DNA of 64,000 nucleotides from Lacrimispora sp. BS-2 (GCF_040207125.1 NZ_CP157940.1:4154001-4218000), one strand, 5' to 3'. Shown: positions 17,546 to 26,645, counted from the stretch's first letter. Notes: a model not told the origin generated them from the letters alone. Made by a program: numbers and translations.

Positions 17546-18677
17546 AGAAATTAAAAAGTTAATGAAGTTAATATTGCCGGCGAACATTATTTTGCAAATA
17601 AAAATGAAATCGGATATCTTTTACTATTCTAAATTAATAAAAGAGATAGAAATAGAACAGAATTCTTGTGCATTTATTATAGGGACTCCAATACATACTA
17701 ACTTAGGTGATCATTTAATTACTTTAGCGGAAAGATATTATATAAGCAAAATTGGTTTTGATAAAAAGGTGATTGAGATTCCTACCGAGATGTATCAATT
17801 ATACAAGAAACGGTTGGAGAGCGCTATTTCTAGTAATTCTGTCATATTTATAAACGGTGGAGGCTGGATGGGGAACCTTTGGCCTGTTGAAGAGTTACTA
17901 ATTCAAGATATGCTCTCTACTTTTCAAAAAAACAGAATAATAATTTTTCCACAAACTATCTATTATGATAAAAATATGCTACCATATTCTGAACTAATAA
18001 GATCTTCTAGGAATGCATTATTAAAGTGCGATAATTTAACTTTATTTGTAAGAGATAGACAATCATATGATTTTGCTGTTAATAATTTTGGAGTATGTAC
18101 TTTTTTGGTTCCGGATATAGCATTAGCTTATTATAACAAAGCACCAAGAATCCCAAATGAAGATCGAAAAAATATTGCGGGAATTTGTCTTAGAGCAGAC
18201 AGAGAAACTAGTAGAAGTAATGAGGTAGAGCAAATTGTTCTGAAGCTGTTGAAAAAGAATGATTTAATTACTGAGAAAATAGATACAATGTCTAAAAAGA
18301 GGGTTCCATTTTCGATAAGAGAAGAAACTGTACATAATCGTTTAATGGAGTTCTCCAAAAGAAAGATAATTTTTACGGATAGATTGCACGGCATGATTTT
18401 TTCCTTTTTGACAGATACTCCATGTATTGTTTTGGATAACAAGACACAAAAAGTTTCTGGTGTTCATAAGGAATGGTTAAAAAATTGCCCTCATATCTTT
18501 ACTATTCTCAATGAAGTTGATGAAGAGAAATTGAATGCATTTATAAAAAGTGTAATTTACAATAAAGTTGATTGTGAAATTACATATAAATCAGAATTTG
18601 ATTGCCTAAAGGAGGAAATATTAAATGGCAAAAATAAAGCGACTTGTGTTGGGATTAATACCGAATCAAAAGTGTAA
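17538..18677 (+). CDS. Polysaccharide pyruvyl transferase family protein
   Basis: A 379-residue protein of family PF04230. It has FIIGTPIHTNLGDHLITLAE near residue 45, FINGGGWMGNLWPVEE near residue 100, IIFPQTIYYD and, toward the end, TDRLHGMIFSFLTDTP, the His-containing motif of the CsaB/EpsO group. The family attaches pyruvate ketals from phosphoenolpyruvate to sugars and adds negative charge; some relatives have other donor-linked roles. ATG 17538 is preferred over the frame from 17511 because AAAGAGGA lies directly upstream. It overlaps the preceding gene by 8 bases and the following one by 53. Confidence 0.8.
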   Translation: MIEEIKKLMKLILPANIILQIKMKSDIFYYSKLIKEIEIEQNSCAFIIGTPIHTNLGDHLITLAERYYISKIGFDKKVIEIPTEMYQLYKKRLESAISSNSVIFINGGGWMGNLWPVEELLIQDMLSTFQKNRIIIFPQTIYYDKNMLPYSELIRSSRNALLKCDNLTLFVRDRQSYDFAVNNFGVCTFLVPDIALAYYNKAPRIPNEDRKNIAGICLRADRETSRSNEVEQIVLKLLKKNDLITEKIDTMSKKRVPFSIREETVHNRLMEFSKRKIIFTDRLHGMIFSFLTDTPCIVLDNKTQKVSGVHKEWLKNCPHIFTILNEVDEEKLNAFIKSVIYNKVDCEITYKSEFDCLKEEILNGKNKATCVGINTESKV

Positions 18678-19743
18678 TCTAAAATGTGAGTATTGCTATA
18701 TATCACAGGTAGAAGCATGGGATGAACCAACGTCTCTTAAATTTTCACCTAAGCATATCTCTAAATGTTTATCCAAAGAAAGGCTGGGTGGGATTTCGCT
18801 GATTAATCTAACGGGAAATGGTGAAACTATGCTTCAACCAGATATTGTAGAATTGATAGGTGCTCTTTTACAAGAAGGACATTATGTTGAAGTTGTGACA
18901 AATGGAACGGTGACAAAACATATTAATAAAGTATTAGAATATCCTGAAGAATGGTTATCACGTCTGTTTTTTAAAATTTCATTTCATTATAAGGAATTAA
19001 AGCGTTTAAATATAATGGATAAATTTTTTGATAATGTAAAAGCTATTCATAATGCGGGAGCTTCATTTTCCCTAGAATTAATGGCATACGATGAAATTGA
19101 GAAAGATATAGAAGATATAAAAGCGGTTTGTAAAAAAAATGTAGGGGCTGTCTGTCAGGCGACTATTGGTAGAAATGATAAAAGAAAAGACAAAGGATTA
19201 TTATCTAAACATAGTAATGCGGAGTTTAGAGCAGTTTGGAAATCTTTAGATTCAGATATGATGGATTTCAAATTAAAGGTTATTGGTATTAAAAGAAAAG
19301 AATTCTGTTATGCGGGATCTTGGAGTTTGTTCGTAAATATGTATACTGGAGAATCCCAACCATGTTATTGGCAACCATATAACCAGAACCTATTTAAAAA
19401 TCCAGATAAACCTATTAAGTTTGTGCCGGTAGGATATACTTGCACACAACCATATTGTACGAATGCACATGCACATATGACGTGGGGAATAATACCAGAA
19501 TTAAGGACTCCTACATATTGTTCGATGAGAAATAGAAAATGTGATGGTGGAGAGGAGTGGTTAACTTCAGGCTGTAAAGAGTTTTTTAGTTCTAGATTAT
19601 GGGAATCGAATAAAGAGTATACAAAATTTGATAAATTCACTCACACTATTTCTTATCCATTTAGATTAATAAAATGGTTTTTACGTGACTATAAAAATAA
19701 TGTTAGAAGATTGCAAAACTATATGAAGAGGATTGATAAATAG
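18625..19743 (+). CDS. Radical SAM protein with SPASM-like C-terminus, in the glycan locus
   Basis: A 372-residue radical SAM enzyme. CNLKCEYC (Cys17, 21, 24) is the CxxxCxxC site for the 4Fe-4S cluster, followed by NLTGNGETML and VVTNGTVT in the expected core positions. The C-terminal third holds eight further cysteines, beginning CYAGSWSLFVNMYTGESQPC and continuing through GYTCTQPYC, TYCSM, KCDGG and SGCKEF, a SPASM/twitch-like pattern for auxiliary clusters. The start has a perfect AAAGGAGG, so the 53-base overlap with the pyruvyl transferase gene is real. No RiPP precursor is visible nearby. Radical modification of a sugar or lipid-linked glycan is inferred from context alone. Confidence 0.72.
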   Translation: MAKIKRLVLGLIPNQKCNLKCEYCYISQVEAWDEPTSLKFSPKHISKCLSKERLGGISLINLTGNGETMLQPDIVELIGALLQEGHYVEVVTNGTVTKHINKVLEYPEEWLSRLFFKISFHYKELKRLNIMDKFFDNVKAIHNAGASFSLELMAYDEIEKDIEDIKAVCKKNVGAVCQATIGRNDKRKDKGLLSKHSNAEFRAVWKSLDSDMMDFKLKVIGIKRKEFCYAGSWSLFVNMYTGESQPCYWQPYNQNLFKNPDKPIKFVPVGYTCTQPYCTNAHAHMTWGIIPELRTPTYCSMRNRKCDGGEEWLTSGCKEFFSSRLWESNKEYTKFDKFTHTISYPFRLIKWFLRDYKNNVRRLQNYMKRIDK

Positions 19744-19746
19744 AGA

Positions 19747-21153
19747 ATGTTAAAGAATAAATATATGAGACTAGTCAATGATATGGCAGTATTTACTGTT
19801 GGTACAGTATTAACTAAACTTGTTCAATTTGTATTAATGCCTTTATACACGACCTATATGACGACTGAAGCATATGGGGTTGCCGAGTTAACAAATAATA
19901 TGTCGGAATTATTGTTTCCGATTGTTACTTTGTGTATATATGAAGCTGTATTTAGGTATGTTATAGGCTCTAAATATTCTAAGGAAGAAATAGTTACCTC
20001 AAGTATAAAAGTTCTTTTCTTATCTTCATTATTTGGGGCAATACTTGTATTTTTTTTACATTTTGTATTGCATTATAAATATGCATTTTACCTATATCTA
20101 ATTCTTTATGCGTATTCGTTTCGTATGCTGATAGCATATTATGCTAGAGGAAAAGGATATAGTAAATTGTTTGCAATTAGTGGAATAGTTAATGCGTTTT
20201 TTTTAGCCTTATTTAGTGTCTTATTTCTTGTATATTTCAGATGGGATGTGAAAGGCTACTTATTAGCTATTGCCTTTTCATATATTTTCTCAATGCTTTT
20301 TTTGTTGATTGGAGGTGGCTTATATAAAGAAATAAGATTTAATATAAAAACAAATCTGATTACAAGAGAGTTATTAAGATATAGCATGCCATTAATTATC
20401 TACAATGTAGGCTATTGGATTACAACAATGTCTGGCCGATATATACTATTATGGAATACAGATGTATCAACTGCAGGTGTATATGCAGCTGTAATAAAAA
20501 TGGCATCCGTAATTAATATGCTACAGCAAGCTTTTTATGCAGCATTTCAACTAAATACATCAAGAGAATACGAAAGTTTAGATAAAGAGAATTATTTTTC
20601 AAATATATTTAGATTATATGCAGCAAGTATAGTTATGTTTGGCTCTGTTATTTTATGTTTTTCGCCTTTGCTTGCAAAAATAACATTAAAATATGAATTT
20701 TATGCAGCAAAAGAATTTTTACCGCTTATTTTATTCATTGCTATAATTGATTGCTTGTTTTGTTTTTTAAAAACAATGTATACTACATACAAATATACAA
20801 AAAGGGCTGTGCCAAGTATGTTGATAGGGTCGATTGTTAACGTTGTAGTCTGTCTATTAACTGTAAATAAATATGGTATATGGGGGATTTGTATAGCAAG
20901 CTTATTATGTTATATTTCTCAAGCTTTGTATCGGGTTATAGATGTTAAAAAATTTGTAAATATTAGATATGATTGGAAAATTATAATTTCAGGATTAGCG
21001 GCTTTATCTATTCAAGTTATTCTTCTTACTAAAGAAAATATTTCAGGCATAGTTATTGCATGCTTTATTGCTATACTTGTATTTGTTTTTAACTTTATAT
21101 ATTATAAAAAAGAAATAATGCAAGTTGTAAACAAAGTGGTTAAAAATATATAA
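19747..21153 (+). CDS. Polysaccharide flippase (Wzx/PST family)
   Basis: A 468-residue protein with about 14 hydrophobic segments and the pattern of the MOP superfamily. It opens with VNDMAVFTVGTVLTKLVQF, followed by LMPLYTTYMTTEAYGVAEL, typical of the oligosaccharide flippase family. Such proteins move undecaprenyl-linked repeat units to the outer face, where a Wzy polymerase (here probably the EpsG-like protein) acts. It starts three bases after the radical SAM gene. It is the last gene of the AT-rich cassette. Its presence next to an ABC exporter in the same locus is unusual. Confidence 0.87.
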   Translation: MLKNKYMRLVNDMAVFTVGTVLTKLVQFVLMPLYTTYMTTEAYGVAELTNNMSELLFPIVTLCIYEAVFRYVIGSKYSKEEIVTSSIKVLFLSSLFGAILVFFLHFVLHYKYAFYLYLILYAYSFRMLIAYYARGKGYSKLFAISGIVNAFFLALFSVLFLVYFRWDVKGYLLAIAFSYIFSMLFLLIGGGLYKEIRFNIKTNLITRELLRYSMPLIIYNVGYWITTMSGRYILLWNTDVSTAGVYAAVIKMASVINMLQQAFYAAFQLNTSREYESLDKENYFSNIFRLYAASIVMFGSVILCFSPLLAKITLKYEFYAAKEFLPLILFIAIIDCLFCFLKTMYTTYKYTKRAVPSMLIGSIVNVVVCLLTVNKYGIWGICIASLLCYISQALYRVIDVKKFVNIRYDWKIIISGLAALSIQVILLTKENISGIVIACFIAILVFVFNFIYYKKEIMQVVNKVVKNI

Positions 21154-21452
21154 TAATATCACTGAAGTGATTACTCATATTTACGGTTGTGAATGGAACA
21201 CTGAGGGCTAGTTCTATTGATCTACTAGAGGTTGTGGCATGGTTTGTTTGTTAAACGGAATGAATTGTTCGATGTAATAAAGGTAAATTGGACTTTAGTT
21301 GATATTTTCATTAATCTACAAAGATTATGTAACGCTGCAAACTCAATAAAATTTACTATTTTATCAATAAAAAGGAAATTATCATGCTTCATGTTTACTT
21401 ATAAGATAATTTATAATATAATTTTCTTATCATGACCTTAAGGGGAACACTT
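21154..21452. other. Gap at the downstream edge of the AT-rich cassette
   Basis: No supported gene. A short 6-bp hairpin (21158-21163 with 21166-21171) follows the flippase stop but has no T-run. A TATAAT (21412-21417) about 35 bases before the next start could be a -10 box, but no good -35 box stands at the right distance. A 67-codon frame at 21232 lacks a ribosome site and recognisable features. Confidence 0.35.
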
Positions 21453-22871
21453 ATGTATCAAAAGAGAAAAACGATTGAAAACATACTAATATTATTAATA
21501 GATATTATCTGCATATGGATAAGCATTTGTCTAGCCTTTGTAATCCGCTATGGTTTGTTTTTGGGTATTTATAGAAACAGAGATAGTCTATGGCAGGTAA
21601 TTATCATCACCCTATTATATGGATCAGTTGTATTTATTACTGATACCACAAGGCATTTTTTTCGAAGGGGTTACTTTGAAGAAATTACATCAGTAATCCG
21701 GGGGCAGTCAATGCTTTCTATTTTCTGGGTTGTGACATTATTTTTGCTTCATAGGAGTAGTGAATTATCCAGGTTAGTTTATGGATATTTTATTATTTTA
21801 AGCGTAATATTAATATTCATTGGCAGAATCTCATTCAAGCTTTTTATGATAAAAATCTATAAAACCAGTAAATACAGCAATAGGCTTCTTGTTGTGACTA
21901 CTATGGAAAAAATAGAAGATGTAATTAAAAATGTCATCGAATATAATGAGTGGAGTCGGATACTGACAGGTATTGCTTTAACAGACCAGTCTTTAGTGGG
22001 AGAAGCGATATGCGGCATGCCCGTTGTTGCAGACAAAGATACTCTGATCGATTATGTTGTTCACCATAACGTGGATGAAGTTTTTATTAACGATACCTCT
22101 GCAATTTCCGGCAAACTATTGGAACAATGGGTTTCTGTGCTGAGAAATATGGGAATTATTGTAGATGTAAATATAGATATTTTTGATATTACTGAGGGGG
22201 GAGAAAAGGCACTGAACCGTGTTGGAAAATATTCTGTGGTCACCTTTGCCAGAAATATTTTTTCTACCAGACAAATCGCTGCAAAAAGGCTGTTGGATAT
22301 TACTGGAAGCATAGTTGGCATTATCATACTGGGGATTACAGCGATTTTTGTTGCCCCTGCAATAAAAATGGAATCTCCCGGCCCGGTATTTTTTGGACAG
22401 ACCAGAATCGGAAAAAATGGCCGGAAATTTACGTTTTATAAATTTCGCTCTATGTATCAGGATGCGGAGCAAAGAAAAAAGGAACTGATGAAAAAAAATG
22501 AAGTGAAAGGACTTATGTTTAAGCTGGAAAATGATCCAAGAATAACCAAGGTAGGCAACTTTATCCGAAAGACCAGTATTGATGAGCTTCCTCAGTTTTG
22601 GAATGTATTACGTGGAGATATGAGTTTAGTGGGGACCCGGCCACCGACGGCTGATGAATATGAGCAATATGAGGCAAAGCATAAATGTCGACTAAGTATG
22701 ACGCCTGGTATGACTGGATTGTGGCAGATCAGCGGCAGAAGTGATATTAAGGATTTTGATGAGGTAGTGAAGCTTGATATGCAGTATATTGACAACTGGT
22801 CAATTTTAAAGGATATAAAGATCCTGATATTGACAGTCTGGGTAGTATTGATCGGTAAGGGATCCAGATAA
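21453..22871 (+). CDS. Polyprenyl-phosphate sugar phosphotransferase (initiating transferase 2)
   Basis: A 472-residue protein of the WbaP/CpsE type. Four or five N-terminal membrane segments (to about residue 140) are followed by a Rossmann-like middle domain (LLVVTTMEKIEDVI onward) and the PF02397 catalytic domain from about residue 275. That domain shows KRLLDITGSIVG, the KFRSMYQDAE motif, RKTSIDELPQFWNVLRGDMS and GTRPPT. It starts glycan assembly by loading a sugar phosphate onto undecaprenyl phosphate. ATG 21453 is preferred over ATG 21432 because AAGGGGAA stands directly upstream. It is followed at 24 bases by the Wzz-like gene, as in many exopolysaccharide loci. Confidence 0.9.
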   Translation: MYQKRKTIENILILLIDIICIWISICLAFVIRYGLFLGIYRNRDSLWQVIIITLLYGSVVFITDTTRHFFRRGYFEEITSVIRGQSMLSIFWVVTLFLLHRSSELSRLVYGYFIILSVILIFIGRISFKLFMIKIYKTSKYSNRLLVVTTMEKIEDVIKNVIEYNEWSRILTGIALTDQSLVGEAICGMPVVADKDTLIDYVVHHNVDEVFINDTSAISGKLLEQWVSVLRNMGIIVDVNIDIFDITEGGEKALNRVGKYSVVTFARNIFSTRQIAAKRLLDITGSIVGIIILGITAIFVAPAIKMESPGPVFFGQTRIGKNGRKFTFYKFRSMYQDAEQRKKELMKKNEVKGLMFKLENDPRITKVGNFIRKTSIDELPQFWNVLRGDMSLVGTRPPTADEYEQYEAKHKCRLSMTPGMTGLWQISGRSDIKDFDEVVKLDMQYIDNWSILKDIKILILTVWVVLIGKGSR

Positions 22872-22894
22872 ACAAAGATACGAAGGAGCACAGC

Positions 22895-24259
22895 ATGAAT
22901 AATACATATGAACAGGAAATAGATTTAAAAGATCTAATATTTCACATATTAAAGAGATGGCGGTCGGTTTTGTTTATTGCGGTTGTTTTGGCAGTTTTAA
23001 TGGGAGGCAGTAAATTTGGCCAGGGGGCATTGAAATATCAGGATAAACAGTATTTGGCTGAGTTACAGGAGACTTATGACACGGACCTTATGAATTACCG
23101 CGTAACGAAAGAAGGATATGAAAGAAATATAGAGACTCTTACTCAAAACATTGATTATGAAGAAAAGTATGAAAAGAATTCTGTTTTATTTAAGCTAGAC
23201 CCATATAATAAATGGGTGGCGAAAATGGATTTGTTTTTGAAAATAAATGAAGAAAAAGGTGTAATTACCATGGTCGACCCGGCAGATAGCCTGGTAAAAG
23301 CATATTCCTCCATTTTAAGAAGTGAAAGCTCTCTTAAGGAAGCTTCAAAGGAAAATGACATAGAGACCAGGTATTTAAGAGAACTGATTAATATTGAGGA
23401 AAATATTGATGGAAATATGATTACTGTTTCCGTCACTTATAAAGATGGTGAGGGAGCTCAGAAGATATTAGGCAATATTCTGGAAGGTGTCAATGCCAGG
23501 CAATCAGAATTGAAAGACAGCCTGGGGCCCCACCGTGTTATTCTTATGAATGGTGAAACCAGCATGGTGGCGGACCAGGAGCTGGCTGAAAGCCAGAATA
23601 AAAGAGTGGATAGCTTCTCAGAGATGCAAACAAGTCTGAAAGAAGTTCAGTTATCTTTAGATGAGCTGGAGGAGCCGCAGGCGCCAACTGGTCTGTCTTT
23701 TAAAGGAGTTCTCAAGTCTGCAGCTAAATATGGTATTTTGGGAGCAGTTCTTGGCGGATTTCTGACAGCATTCTTCTGGTGCGTTATATATGTAATAAAT
23801 CCCAGATTGCATTCAGCAGAAGAATTTAAAAACCGTTTTGGGGTAAAGATCTTGGGTGCATTTTTTCAGGAAGGAAAAGAGAAAAAAAACTTGGGAATTG
23901 ATGCCTGGTTTGAGAAGCTAGAAGGAAAAGAGTCTGTTTCCAGAGAAGATGTCTTAAAGAGGATTATTGCGAATATTTCAATTTATATGGAAAAGGAACG
24001 GACAGTGCTGTTGACAGGGACAGCGGAACTGGATATATTAAGGAGCATTGAGACGGAGCTTAAGGATAGCTTCCCAGGAGTGAGCTTTGAAGTGAGAGCG
24101 GATATGAACCGGAATCCTGAAACCCTGATCGCACTTCCTGCTGCAGATGGCGTGATCTTAGTTGAAAAATGCGGGGTTTCAAAATATAAAGATATTGAAG
24201 ATGAATTAGAAACCATTTATGATTTGAACAAAAAAATAATAGGATGCATTATTCTTTAA
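22895..24259 (+). CDS. Wzz-type chain-length protein fused to a degenerate BY-kinase-like domain
   Basis: A 454-residue protein. A Wzz domain (PF02706) opens with a cytoplasmic stretch (EQEIDLKDLIFHILKRWRSV) and a first membrane segment. An extracellular coiled region follows to about residue 255, then the second membrane segment (about 275-302) and NPRLHSAEEFKNRFGVKILG. Such proteins set glycan chain length. The remaining 130 residues look like a CpsD/Wzc-type tyrosine kinase: VLLTGTAELDILRSI stands where the P-loop should be, and ADGVILVEKCGVSKY and KKIIGCIIL match its last strands. No Walker A lysine and no tyrosine cluster remain, so the domain is probably not a kinase. No separate kinase or phosphatase gene is present in the window. 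Confidence 0.78.
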   Translation: MNNTYEQEIDLKDLIFHILKRWRSVLFIAVVLAVLMGGSKFGQGALKYQDKQYLAELQETYDTDLMNYRVTKEGYERNIETLTQNIDYEEKYEKNSVLFKLDPYNKWVAKMDLFLKINEEKGVITMVDPADSLVKAYSSILRSESSLKEASKENDIETRYLRELINIEENIDGNMITVSVTYKDGEGAQKILGNILEGVNARQSELKDSLGPHRVILMNGETSMVADQELAESQNKRVDSFSEMQTSLKEVQLSLDELEEPQAPTGLSFKGVLKSAAKYGILGAVLGGFLTAFFWCVIYVINPRLHSAEEFKNRFGVKILGAFFQEGKEKKNLGIDAWFEKLEGKESVSREDVLKRIIANISIYMEKERTVLLTGTAELDILRSIETELKDSFPGVSFEVRADMNRNPETLIALPAADGVILVEKCGVSKYKDIEDELETIYDLNKKIIGCIIL

Positions 24260-24298
24260 TCTGATTTAATAAGACGTTATAAAAAGATATAAATTTGA

Positions 24299-24341
24299 TA
24301 ATCGGTTCCGCCTTCATTATAAAATTTGGCGGAACCGGTTA
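24299..24341. terminator. Bidirectional terminator between convergent genes
   Basis: A GC-rich hairpin (arms 24303-24312 and 24328-24337, CGGTTCCGCC with its complement, extended by further A-T and G-T pairs, 15-nt loop) lies 40 bases after the Wzz-like stop and 110 bases after the stop of the oppositely oriented glf. T-runs are weak on both sides. Confidence 0.65.
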
Positions 24342-24448
24342 ATCACTCATTCTGTCAACACATCTTCATAGAATAGATGAGAAACAGCTTCGCTTATTCA
24401 ACCCCATTTTGGAAGAAACACCATACTCAACAGGGTTCATCATTTTTA

Positions 24449-25558
24449 TTAATGAATCTGAGACAATTCTTTTTCAGCCATTTTCATGGCTGATTCAATG
24501 ACCTTATCCATGTCATAGTATTTATATTCACCTAAACGTCCCCCAAATATCACTTTGGGCTCTTTTTCTGCCAGGTCTGCATATTTCTGAAACAATTCCT
24601 GATTCCGTCCATCGTTCACTGGATAATAAGGCTCCATGCCCTCGCTCCATGCGACCGAATATTCTCTGGTAATGACCGTTTTAGGCTGGGTACCGAATTC
24701 GAAATGTTTGTGCTCGATGATACGGGTATAAGGCGTTTCCCTGTCCGTGTAATTAACCACTGCAACTCCCTGGTAGTTGTTCGTGCCCAGGATCTCTGTT
24801 TCAAACTTTAGGCTTCTATATTCTAGCTTTCCAAATTGATATCCGTAAAAGGCATCGATCATTCCCGTATATATCACCTTTTCTCCTAGTTCATCATAGG
24901 TTTCCCGGTCTTCCAGGTAATCTGTGTCAAGTTTCACATCACAGCCCTCAAACAACTTTTCAATGATCACGTTGTAGCCTCCAATGGGTATTCCCTGGTA
25001 TAGATCGTTGAAATAATTGTTGTCATAGGTAAAACGGACAGGAAGTCGCCTGATGATAAAGGCAGGAAGTTCTTTACAGTCTCTTCCCCACTGCTTTTCC
25101 GTATATCCCTTTACCAATTTCTCATAAATATCCGTTCCCACAAGGCTTACAGCCTGTTCCTCCAGATTCCGGGGTTCTCCAGAAACAGAGGCTTTCTGCT
25201 CTTCAATTTTTGCCATGGCCTGGGCTGGAGTAGATATGCCCCACATCTTGCTGAAGGTATTCATATTAAAGGGGAGATTGTACATCTCTCCCTTATAGTT
25301 GGCAACGGGACTATTGGTATAGCGGTTAAATTCTGCCAGCTCATTTACGAACTGCCACACCTGCCGGTTGCTGGTGTGAAAAATATGGGCGCCGTAGCGG
25401 TGTACATGGATCCCTTCTGTTTCCTCACAGTAAATATTGCCGCCCATATGGTCCCTTTTTTCAAGTACCAGGCATTTTTTGCCCTTTTTTCCGGCCAGAT
25501 AAGCAAATACGCCGGAGTACAGGCCGCTGCCTACCAGAACATAATCGTATTTTTTCAT
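24449..25558 (-). CDS. glf: UDP-galactopyranose mutase
   Basis: A 369-residue flavoenzyme, the usual length. The N-terminal FAD site is YVLVGSGLYSGVFAY with LVLEKRDHMGGNIY, and the family sequence HRYGAHIFHTSN follows near residue 55. FNMNTFSKMWG, YTEKQWGRDCKELP and the C-terminal FGGRLGEYKYYDMDKVI are also typical of Glf. It interconverts UDP-galactopyranose and UDP-galactofuranose in the cytoplasm using reduced FAD, so the cell probably makes a galactofuranose-containing glycan. It is the last gene of a minus-strand operon, 50 bases after the nucleotidyltransferase. Confidence 0.95.
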   Translation of the reverse strand: MKKYDYVLVGSGLYSGVFAYLAGKKGKKCLVLEKRDHMGGNIYCEETEGIHVHRYGAHIFHTSNRQVWQFVNELAEFNRYTNSPVANYKGEMYNLPFNMNTFSKMWGISTPAQAMAKIEEQKASVSGEPRNLEEQAVSLVGTDIYEKLVKGYTEKQWGRDCKELPAFIIRRLPVRFTYDNNYFNDLYQGIPIGGYNVIIEKLFEGCDVKLDTDYLEDRETYDELGEKVIYTGMIDAFYGYQFGKLEYRSLKFETEILGTNNYQGVAVVNYTDRETPYTRIIEHKHFEFGTQPKTVITREYSVAWSEGMEPYYPVNDGRNQELFQKYADLAEKEPKVIFGGRLGEYKYYDMDKVIESAMKMAEKELSQIH

Positions 25559-25608
25559 GGTTTTATTCTCCTGTTCCTGTTATATAACACTTTTTTATTG
25601 TGATATTA

Positions 25609-26529
25609 CTAAAATAACTTTTTAGGATAAACTCCTTCTGAAACTAGTTTTTTTATTGCTGCGGATACGGCTGCTTTATCTTCTTTATAGGTTACGCCAA
25701 ACCATTTATCTTTGGATTCAAGAACCCGGACCCGTGCTTTTCCGGAACGGACAAGCTTGTCTATGATTTTAGGAAGTAAATATTCCTTTTTTTCATCGCC
25801 TTCTTTTAATTCATCTAAAAATTGGGGAAAGTCTCTTTCCAGTTCTTTTATAAAGGCAGGGGAAAGTCCCCACATATTCATGGACACATTCTGTTCCAGG
25901 GAAATTTTTATTAAGTTTCCATATTCATCCCGTCCCTCTGCGAAATCTGTACGACGGTTGATTTCGTAGGTTTCTGTTACTTCTTCTAAGGTTCCGTTCT
26001 CATCCACCTTGCATATGCCCCGGGTAACTCCTCCGTTATCGCTTAGGGTATTGCCTAAAATAAATCCGCTCATGCAGATGTCAAAAGGAACGGAAAGTGG
26101 ATTCATCTCATTTACAAGATATTCGTGAATTTTTAAAAATCCTTCCTTACCGTAATAGTCATCTGCATTGATCACAACAAATGGTTCGTGAATGACATCT
26201 TTGGCACACAGGATTGCTTGTCCTGTCCCCCATGGCTTCAAACGATTGTTAGGTTTGGTGTAACCAGACGGGAGATCATCCAGCTCCTGGTACGCATATT
26301 TAACCGGTGCGATCTGTTCAATTCGCCTCCCTATTATTTCCTTAAAATCTTTTTCCAGATCTTTTCTGATAATAAAAACAATTTTGTTAAAGCCGGCTTC
26401 AAGCGCATCGTGTATGGAATAATCCATGATGATTTCATTGCTGGGGCCTACCGGCTCTAACTGTTTGATTCCCCCTCCAAATCTGCTTCCGATACCGGCA
26501 GCCATAATTACTAGTGATGTTTCCTGCAT
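25609..26529 (-). CDS. NDP-sugar pyrophosphorylase-like nucleotidyltransferase
   Basis: A 306-residue protein with the nucleotidyltransferase signature LVIMAAGIGSRFGGGIKQLE near the N-terminus, IMDYSIHDALEAGF, KPWGTGQAILCAK near residue 92 and VINADDYYG near residue 118 (metal site). Members form an NDP-sugar or NDP-polyol from a sugar phosphate and NTP. This subgroup lacks the left-handed beta-helix tail of GlmU, and its substrate is not certain. It lies between a GT4 gene and glf on the minus strand and probably supplies a donor for the same glycan. Confidence 0.75.
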   Translation of the reverse strand: MQETSLVIMAAGIGSRFGGGIKQLEPVGPSNEIIMDYSIHDALEAGFNKIVFIIRKDLEKDFKEIIGRRIEQIAPVKYAYQELDDLPSGYTKPNNRLKPWGTGQAILCAKDVIHEPFVVINADDYYGKEGFLKIHEYLVNEMNPLSVPFDICMSGFILGNTLSDNGGVTRGICKVDENGTLEEVTETYEINRRTDFAEGRDEYGNLIKISLEQNVSMNMWGLSPAFIKELERDFPQFLDELKEGDEKKEYLLPKIIDKLVRSGKARVRVLESKDKWFGVTYKEDKAAVSAAIKKLVSEGVYPKKLF

Positions 26530-26645
26530 GATTTATTCTCCCTGTATATATTAATATTGTTATAGAATAGCATGTGCCACTGGGTTTTTTGCAAATATTT
26601 ATAAAAGAATGTCTTGTTAAGTCCCAAATAAGGCAGTAGATAAAA

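Noticed and set aside
21232..21435. 67-codon frame before the second initiating transferase
   Set aside because: No ribosome site and no familiar feature; its end overlaps the region of the next gene's start signals.
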